DNA from: Desulfobacteraceae bacterium | Lineage (GTDB): Bacteria; Desulfobacterota; Desulfobacteria; Desulfobacterales; Desulfosalsimonadaceae | Length of the DNA: 45,018 bases | NCBI GenBank assembly: GCA_011389515.1 | Contig: JAABUA010000023.1 | Coordinates: forward strand, 1-45,018 | Direction: 5' to 3' | Shown here: piece by piece, positions 42,482 through 45,018 of the stretch | How positions within the stretch are numbered: position 1 is the stretch's first letter | Layout: every line of letters starts with the position of its first letter | Notes under the pieces: generated by a model | Seen by the model: the letters and a program-made list of their open reading frames with translations, nothing else | Database searches by the model: none | What the model was told of the DNA's origin: nothing | Translations under genes and position numbers: made by a program

Positions 42482-43914
42482 GAGTCGTTTTCATCATCGA
42501 AGGAATATTTTTCTTCCGGATCGTTTTTCATTATATCCGACACCTCGTTTAGCGCGACCCTGACTTCCCTTGTTCCTTCAATATAGACCTTGTGGATGGA
42601 CTTGTATTCGTTTTTCACCTCGGCCAGCGAAAATCCGCCTTTTTTTCTGGAAAGGTACTCGGCGACCAGCCCCCTTACCGCCTGCCAGCTGTCTTTGCGG
42701 GTCTGGCTGCCGAGGGGAATCAACTGGTCGATGTGTCTCATCTGTTTCCTGTGATAAAGCCGTTCCATGATTCGAACAGGCAGGAGCTTCCATGCAATCA
42801 ATACAAAAAGGAACACGGTAATGCCGATCCCCAGAACCGGCGCATCCATTATTTGCCCGAATCTTTCCGTATGGACAGCCACGGTCGCTGCGATGCCTCC
42901 CAGAACGATTCCTGCCGCAGTGCCGCCCACCCAGAAGCGGAAGCGATATTTTCGGAGGCGCACCCGGTAATTGATCAGGGCTTCAAGGAAGTGGTCGAGC
43001 CTTTCCGAGTGGGTTTCAATGAAGGTGGCGAGGTTGTCGAGTCTTCGCTGGGGCGCCTCCAGAACGGACTTTTTCACCATTTTTCGCTGGTTCTGGAGAT
43101 GGTAAAGAAAACTGGTTGATTCCGGATCGCGCGCCTGGGCGGCGTTGGCCGCACGCGACGAATATGTCAGGTTGATCGTGGGGATATCCTTCCTGCCGGT
43201 GATCTGGGAAAGATTCCAGCACAGGGTGCCGTATACCTGCAGAAGATCAGCCAGAGAGGCGCATTCATCTATTCGATTGAGAACAAAAAGCACCCTGTCT
43301 TCGAAGGTGCGGGCGGATATGGTTTCCCGCAAGCTGGTGTGTGCCTCACGAACAGTGCCCGCCTTGTGCGGGTCAAAAAGAACCAGCACCAGGTCTGCAA
43401 GCTGGGCAAGGTCGCCAATGACATCCTGGTAATTGTACCCCCGGTCTCTTTCCGTGATGCTGTCCAGCATTCCCGGTGTGTCGATCAGTGCAAGGTTGCG
43501 CAGAAAAGGGGAATTGACTTTTTTAAGCCTGAAATGGGATGCAAATCGGTGACCATGCTTTTTCAGAATTTCAAAAGGATACTCAGGATCATTGAGCAGG
43601 AATTTGCCGTCGCGGACTTCCGTGGTGTCTATGGGGGTATCGGTTGAAACGGATTCGCCAAAGGTAATGATGGTAAAAGAATCATCTGTGGGGGCCTGAC
43701 CGACCGCTTGTATGTCCGCCCCCAGAAATTCATTGATCAGGGTGGACTTGCCGGAAGAATAGTTTCCGAGAATCAGCACCATCGGGCGCCACTTGATAGT
43801 GGTTTCAAGGGGAACATCGCTGTAACCGTACTTCAAGGCGACAGGGGAGAGGTAAACCCTTACCAGATCAACCATTTCCGTGCGAAGTGAATTGATGTAG
43901 TTTTCCCGGTACAT
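42457..43914 (-). CDS. EHD-like dynamin-family GTPase with membrane hairpin
   Basis: 485 residues. P-loop GNYSSGKST (50-58), switch I threonine in QAPTDDSFT, G3 DTPGMLDS (145-152), and G4 NRID (213-216). LVLVLFDPHKAGTVRE resembles the L-FD-HK motif of EHD ATPases/GTPases, which share the dynamin fold. Two hydrophobic helices at about 329-350 and 362-385 could form a membrane hairpin. GGAG lies five bases before the ATG on its strand. It converges on the dynamin-like/ParA pair, with recX between. Confidence 0.86.
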   Translation of the reverse strand: MYRENYINSLRTEMVDLVRVYLSPVALKYGYSDVPLETTIKWRPMVLILGNYSSGKSTLINEFLGADIQAVGQAPTDDSFTIITFGESVSTDTPIDTTEVRDGKFLLNDPEYPFEILKKHGHRFASHFRLKKVNSPFLRNLALIDTPGMLDSITERDRGYNYQDVIGDLAQLADLVLVLFDPHKAGTVREAHTSLRETISARTFEDRVLFVLNRIDECASLADLLQVYGTLCWNLSQITGRKDIPTINLTYSSRAANAAQARDPESTSFLYHLQNQRKMVKKSVLEAPQRRLDNLATFIETHSERLDHFLEALINYRVRLRKYRFRFWVGGTAAGIVLGGIAATVAVHTERFGQIMDAPVLGIGITVFLFVLIAWKLLPVRIMERLYHRKQMRHIDQLIPLGSQTRKDSWQAVRGLVAEYLSRKKGGFSLAEVKNEYKSIHKVYIEGTREVRVALNEVSDIMKNDPEEKYSFDDENDSCQTASPL

Positions 43915-44257
43915 TTTTCTCCAATCAGATGAATGCGTTAAAAAACCATATCCCTTTGCAGAATCGGCTTTCTCTCAAACAATGCCATGGAAAGCATCGA
44001 AAGCTGGTTTTTTCCCGAGTGTGCCAATAGATAACTATCAATAAAATGATAAAGGGTCAAGCGGTTGTATCTTCGATCGGAAATTCCCGGCAAAAAGACG
44101 GGAAAAAGGCCCCGGAGGGTATGGTTGGCCTGCTCTGAGAAAGACAATTTTGAGAAAAAAGTGATGGAACTTCGGCGGGCCTGTGGTATTCTTACCGGGA
44201 TTCGGACGGCGGTGCCCCTCCGGAGATGAAGAAAACAGATCAGGGGTTGCAATCAGG
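43915..44257. other. Divergent intergenic region (343 bp), no gene seen
   Basis: Holds a short family-C fragment (GAAAGACAATTTTGAGA, 44139-44155). I looked for a cobalamin riboswitch ahead of the BtuF-type gene and see no convincing B12-box arrangement. Short open frames on both strands lack ribosome sites or recognisable sequence. A weak promoter-like TTGACC is on the minus strand at 44060-44055. Confidence 0.4.
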
Positions 44258-45018
44258 ATGTATTTTAAAAACGCACGGAAACCCAATCGAATCAAAATCA
44301 TCGCAACCATTTTTGCCATGCTTGCTGCCTTGTCGGGCCAGGTTGGCATTGTATCGGCCGAAACAAGGGAGGTCACGGACCATAGCGGAAGGGTGGTTCG
44401 GGTTCCGGTTTCTCCCCAGCGGGTGGTTGCGCTTGCACCATCCATCACGGAAATCGTTTTCGCGGTGCATCGGGAAGACCTTTTGGCAGGCGTCACCCGG
44501 TTCAGCAATTATCCGGAGGCCGCCACCCGGTTGCCTTCGGTGGGATCCTATGTTCAACTGGATATCGAAAAAATTGTTTCCCTTGCGCCGGATTTGTGCA
44601 TCGCTATAAAGGACGGAAATCCCATTCAGGTGGTTCGCCGGATTGAAGCCATGGGAATTCCGGTTTTTGCCATATACCCCATGGAAATCGATTCGGTGAT
44701 CCGTTCGGTTCATGACATAGGAAACTTGCTGAATGCACAAAAGGAGGCGGACCTGCTCATTTCAGATATGAAACAGCGTCTGAATCGTATAGAAGAGAAG
44801 GTTTCCGGTATATCGGAAAAGCCCTCCGTGTTTTTTCAGATCGGCGTCGCCCCCATCGTATCCGCCGGTTCAGGGACGTTTATCCACGAACTGATTGAAC
44901 GGGCGGGGGGTAAAAACGCAGCCGGCGTTTACACGGGATACCCGATGTTCTCTAAAGAGGAGGTCCTGTCTCTGGCGCCGGACGTAATGGTCCTGACGTC
45001 CATGGCACGGCAGAAAGT
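44258..45018 (+). CDS. BtuF-type periplasmic substrate-binding protein (3' end outside window)
   Basis: Partial, at least 253 residues. A basic start and hydrophobic signal (ending SGQVGIVSAE) precede TREVTDHSGRVVRVPVSPQR and VVALAPSITEIVFAV, the hallmarks of class-III periplasmic binding proteins for vitamin B12 or iron-siderophores. SVGSYVQLDIEKIVSLAPDL and APIVSAGSGTFIHELIERAG continue the family pattern. Cobalamin is the more likely ligand from the sequence type, but iron chelates are possible. ABC permease and ATPase genes would be expected just downstream. The ribosome site is poor: CAGGGG lies 11 bases upstream. Confidence 0.88.
   Translation, partial: MYFKNARKPNRIKIIATIFAMLAALSGQVGIVSAETREVTDHSGRVVRVPVSPQRVVALAPSITEIVFAVHREDLLAGVTRFSNYPEAATRLPSVGSYVQLDIEKIVSLAPDLCIAIKDGNPIQVVRRIEAMGIPVFAIYPMEIDSVIRSVHDIGNLLNAQKEADLLISDMKQRLNRIEEKVSGISEKPSVFFQIGVAPIVSAGSGTFIHELIERAGGKNAAGVYTGYPMFSKEEVLSLAPDVMVLTSMARQK

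Noticed and set aside
43938-44252. Possible 104-residue minus-strand gene in the region before the BtuF-type gene
   Set aside because: No ribosome site, arginine/serine/leucine-rich composition as in shadow frames, and it contains a family-C fragment.
43915-44257. Cobalamin riboswitch upstream of the BtuF-type gene
   Set aside because: I looked for the conserved B12 box and surrounding helices on the plus strand and found no convincing match.

Overview
The window is a gene-dense bacterial chromosome segment, roughly half GC. Its gene complement fits a strictly anaerobic member of the Desulfobacterota, probably a Desulfobacterales-type sulfate reducer. The pointers are a tungsten-type aldehyde:ferredoxin oxidoreductase beside an iron-type alcohol dehydrogenase, a corrinoid/methyl-tetrahydrofolate methyltransferase homologue, a FadL-type porin, a large TPR lipoprotein, and xerC-hslV-hslU running into an arginine operon. 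This taxonomic placement is inference; no rRNA is present.

Layout. 1-5.15 kb: 3' end of topA, converging with a two-gene minus-strand operon (TPR lipoprotein, then a membrane coiled-coil protein). 5.3-9.8 kb: coaBC, a uracil-DNA-glycosylase-like Fe-S protein, a small Rho-N-domain protein, a HAD phosphatase-like protein and xerC. 9.8-17.7 kb: hslV-hslU followed by argB-argD-argF-argG-argH. 17.8-20.4 kb: a small lipoprotein, folK, a transaldolase-like aldolase, pgsA, then tRNA-Gly(GCC) and tRNA-Cys(GCA). 20.5-28.5 kb: a pterin-binding methyltransferase; a tetR gene divergent from a propeller protein / DJ-1-like / membrane metallo-beta-lactamase-fold cassette, with two palindromic operators in the shared promoter region; then a Tat-exported DUF362 protein and an SCP2-like protein. 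28.8-33.3 kb: iron alcohol dehydrogenase and aldehyde:ferredoxin oxidoreductase, converging through a 14-bp perfect hairpin with a FadL-type outer membrane protein. 33.7-38.6 kb: a large MscS channel, an exported TPR protein and a glycerate 2-kinase. 38.7-43.9 kb: a dynamin-like GTPase and a ParA-type ATPase facing recX and a second, EHD-like dynamin-family GTPase. 44.3 kb to the end: 5' part of a BtuF-type periplasmic binding protein.

Many intergenic gaps hold dispersed palindromic elements of about 130-160 bp in three sequence families, called A, B and C here. Two A copies, two B copies plus a shrunken remnant, and one full C copy plus several fragments are visible. Some are flanked by short direct repeats resembling target-site duplications. 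They sit just after stop codons or between convergent genes and look like non-autonomous (MITE-like) elements.

The best candidates for new biology are the paired dynamin-like GTPases with a ParA ATPase, the TetR-controlled membrane cassette, the membrane coiled-coil protein with a C-terminus resembling the RelE/ParE fold, and the palindromic element families. All assignments come from reading motifs and gene order; no database search was run.
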